Shown one piece after another: positions 40,618-41,344 of a stretch of DNA of 41,344 nucleotides. A model generated the notes under the pieces. It was not told the DNA's origin. It did not search any database and saw only the letters and a program-made list of their open reading frames with translations. Numbering within the stretch: the stretch's first letter is position 1; each line of letters opens with the position of its first letter. The stretch covers positions 1 through 41,344 of the forward strand of contig JAMPAZ010000005.1 in assembly GCA_023666965.1 (NCBI GenBank), in the 5' to 3' direction. The position numbers and the translations under genes were made by a program. Source of the stretch: Muribaculum sp. GTDB taxonomy: Bacteria; Bacteroidota; Bacteroidia; Bacteroidales; Muribaculaceae.

Positions 40618-40625
40618 CAAAGTTA
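40618..40625 (-). promoter_or_regulatory. Promoter -7 box of the C69-queF-queA run
   Basis: Minus-strand TAACTTTG matches TAnnTTTG, about 85 bases before the C69 start codon. No clear -33 TTTG; the only promoter I see for the whole run. Confidence 0.5.
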
Positions 40626-40667
40626 CGATATTTTCTCCGAATATATGCTATAAAACATGTGTGAGAA

Positions 40668-40700
40668 TTTGCCGGGGCATAACTTTAATCCGTATATTTG
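40668..40700 (+). promoter_or_regulatory. Promoter of the small YD/sorting-domain gene
   Basis: TTTG (40668-40671), 21 bases, TATATTTG (40693-40700): both boxes match the Bacteroidetes consensus. Start near 40707; leader about 55 bases. Confidence 0.65.
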
Positions 40701-40762
40701 CGAAAATGTGCGACAAAATCCCGCTTAACCACTCATTTTATCACATTTAGCCAATCTTGAAG

Positions 40763-41203
40763 ATGAATAGACCTCTCTTCCTCGCCGCCTGCGTCGTTGC
40801 TCTCGTCTTTCCGATAGCAGCCCGAGGCACCGCTACCGACCCCGAAACGGCCACCGTGATACAATACACTTACGATGAGTCCGGCAACCGAATCCGGCGT
40901 GCAGTAAAAGACAGTGAAACGAACCCCCTCGGGATTGCTTCTCTGCCGGATTCGACCCATGCGCCGGTAGCAGTCGCCAATCCGAATCCGACTGCCGGAA
41001 TTGTGACGGTGGAGCTGGTCGGCGGCGAAGAACCGGTGGCCGACGGCATAAGCCTCTTTAGCCTTGAAGGCTCCCCTATAAAAAATTGGGGCGCATTTTC
41101 CCAATCCCTACAAATCGACCTATCCCCATATCCGTCGGGATGGTATGTGCTGTTCGTCAACACAAAAGAATCCGCGGGACGGATAAAGATCCTTAAATTA
41201 TGA
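40763..41203 (+). CDS. Small exported protein with YD motif and sorting-domain-like C-terminus
   Basis: This 146-residue protein has a signal peptide at about 1-21 (MNRPLFLAAC to AARG). It contains one RHS-type YD motif (YTYDESGNRIRR, about 35-46) and then a C-terminal beta-sandwich of about 75 residues with the layout of a T9SS type A sorting domain: NPNPTAGIVTVEL, ISLFSLEG, LSPYPSGWYVLFV, IKILKL. No large passenger domain lies between, so it looks like the detached end of an RHS-type protein. I chose the ATG at 40763 over a TTG two codons earlier. Its TGA overlaps the ATG of the next gene (ATGA), so translation is coupled. Confidence 0.75.
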   Translation: MNRPLFLAACVVALVFPIAARGTATDPETATVIQYTYDESGNRIRRAVKDSETNPLGIASLPDSTHAPVAVANPNPTAGIVTVELVGGEEPVADGISLFSLEGSPIKNWGAFSQSLQIDLSPYPSGWYVLFVNTKESAGRIKILKL

Positions 41204-41344
41204 TACGTGAAGTGAGATTTAGTCATGCGATTTTTCGGATGATGATTATATTTATAGGTTGTGTTTGCTTGCCCATTGATATATTCGGCGCCTCAATTGA
41301 CAAGTCTATGGCAGTCGGTGAAATACCGATAACATCGGAGTGGG
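41200..41344 (+). CDS. Start of an exported, probably RHS/DUF6443-type protein (partial)
   Basis: Only the first 48 residues are in the window; the gene runs off the right edge. They show a hydrophobic signal segment (MMIIFIGCVCLPIDIFG) and then DKSMAVGEIPITSEW, which resembles the opening of large Bacteroidales RHS-repeat proteins (DUF6443-like), where a VGEIP-type phrase is frequent. That assignment is by resemblance and context only. The start codon overlaps the previous stop (ATGA). Confidence 0.5.
   Translation, partial: MIREVRFSHAIFRMMIIFIGCVCLPIDIFGASIDKSMAVGEIPITSEW

Noticed and set aside
40535-40762. PreQ1 riboswitch ahead of the queF-containing run
   Set aside because: I could not identify a convincing small pseudoknot in the C69 leader, and queF is the second gene of the run.

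Overview
The window looks like a chromosomal segment of a Bacteroidales gut commensal, most likely of the Muribaculaceae (S24-7) type. The reasons are: promoters of the Bacteroidetes type (TTTG about 20 bases before TAnnTTTG) upstream of many genes; families typical of the order (DUF3822, DUF4919, DUF4252, BNR_4, DUF2582 winged helix, GH92, C69 dipeptidase, SbsA-type Ig lipoprotein, a C-terminal domain resembling T9SS sorting signals); and balanced GC content. This assignment is inferred from gene families and promoters, since no rRNA gene is present.

Layout. 1-7.0 kb: an ECF sigma factor, a MATE exporter, a YbhN-like membrane protein and a large M16 zinc protease, bounded by copies of a hairpin-rich repeat. 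7.0-10.9 kb: a small unknown protein, a TPR protein and a type II NADH dehydrogenase. 10.9-14.1 kb: a two-gene MacB/LolD-like ABC transporter preceded by what reads as a sigma-54 promoter with tandem upstream dyads. 14.4-20.0 kb: a DUF4919 protein, a 353-bp transposase-less inverted-repeat element inserted exactly at a stop codon, and a spoT-pgpH pair joining (p)ppGpp and c-di-AMP turnover. 20.0-22.5 kb: a decaying ECF locus (5'-truncated outer-membrane barrel, DUF4252 protein, anti-sigma-like protein, sigma factor with an internal deletion). 22.5-30.2 kb: Ig-like lipoprotein, then DUF3822-rsmD-BNR_4-GH51 tightly coupled on the minus strand. 30.2-31.8 kb: tRNA-Pro(CGG) and an acyltransferase gene enclosed by two inverted copies of the hairpin repeat. 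31.8-40.6 kb: a DUF2582 winged-helix gene with a palindrome over its promoter, then a compact six-gene minus-strand run C69 peptidase-queF-GH92-GH28-nucleotidyltransferase-queA. 40.7 kb to the end: a small signal-peptide/YD-motif/sorting-domain-like protein translationally coupled to the start of a larger, probably RHS-type, protein.

How the genes work together. Secreted or lipoprotein CAZymes (GH51, BNR_4, GH28, GH92) suggest attack on arabinose- and mannose-containing glycans and pectin-like chains, but there is no SusC/SusD pair. Instead the CAZymes are wired into housekeeping operons (rRNA methylation; queuosine synthesis). Regulation is unusually legible in places: a sigma-54 promoter, a palindromic operator candidate, ECF-type signals and several strong hairpin terminators carried by the repeat family.

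Limits. No database search was possible; family names rest on recognised motifs and overall sequence character.
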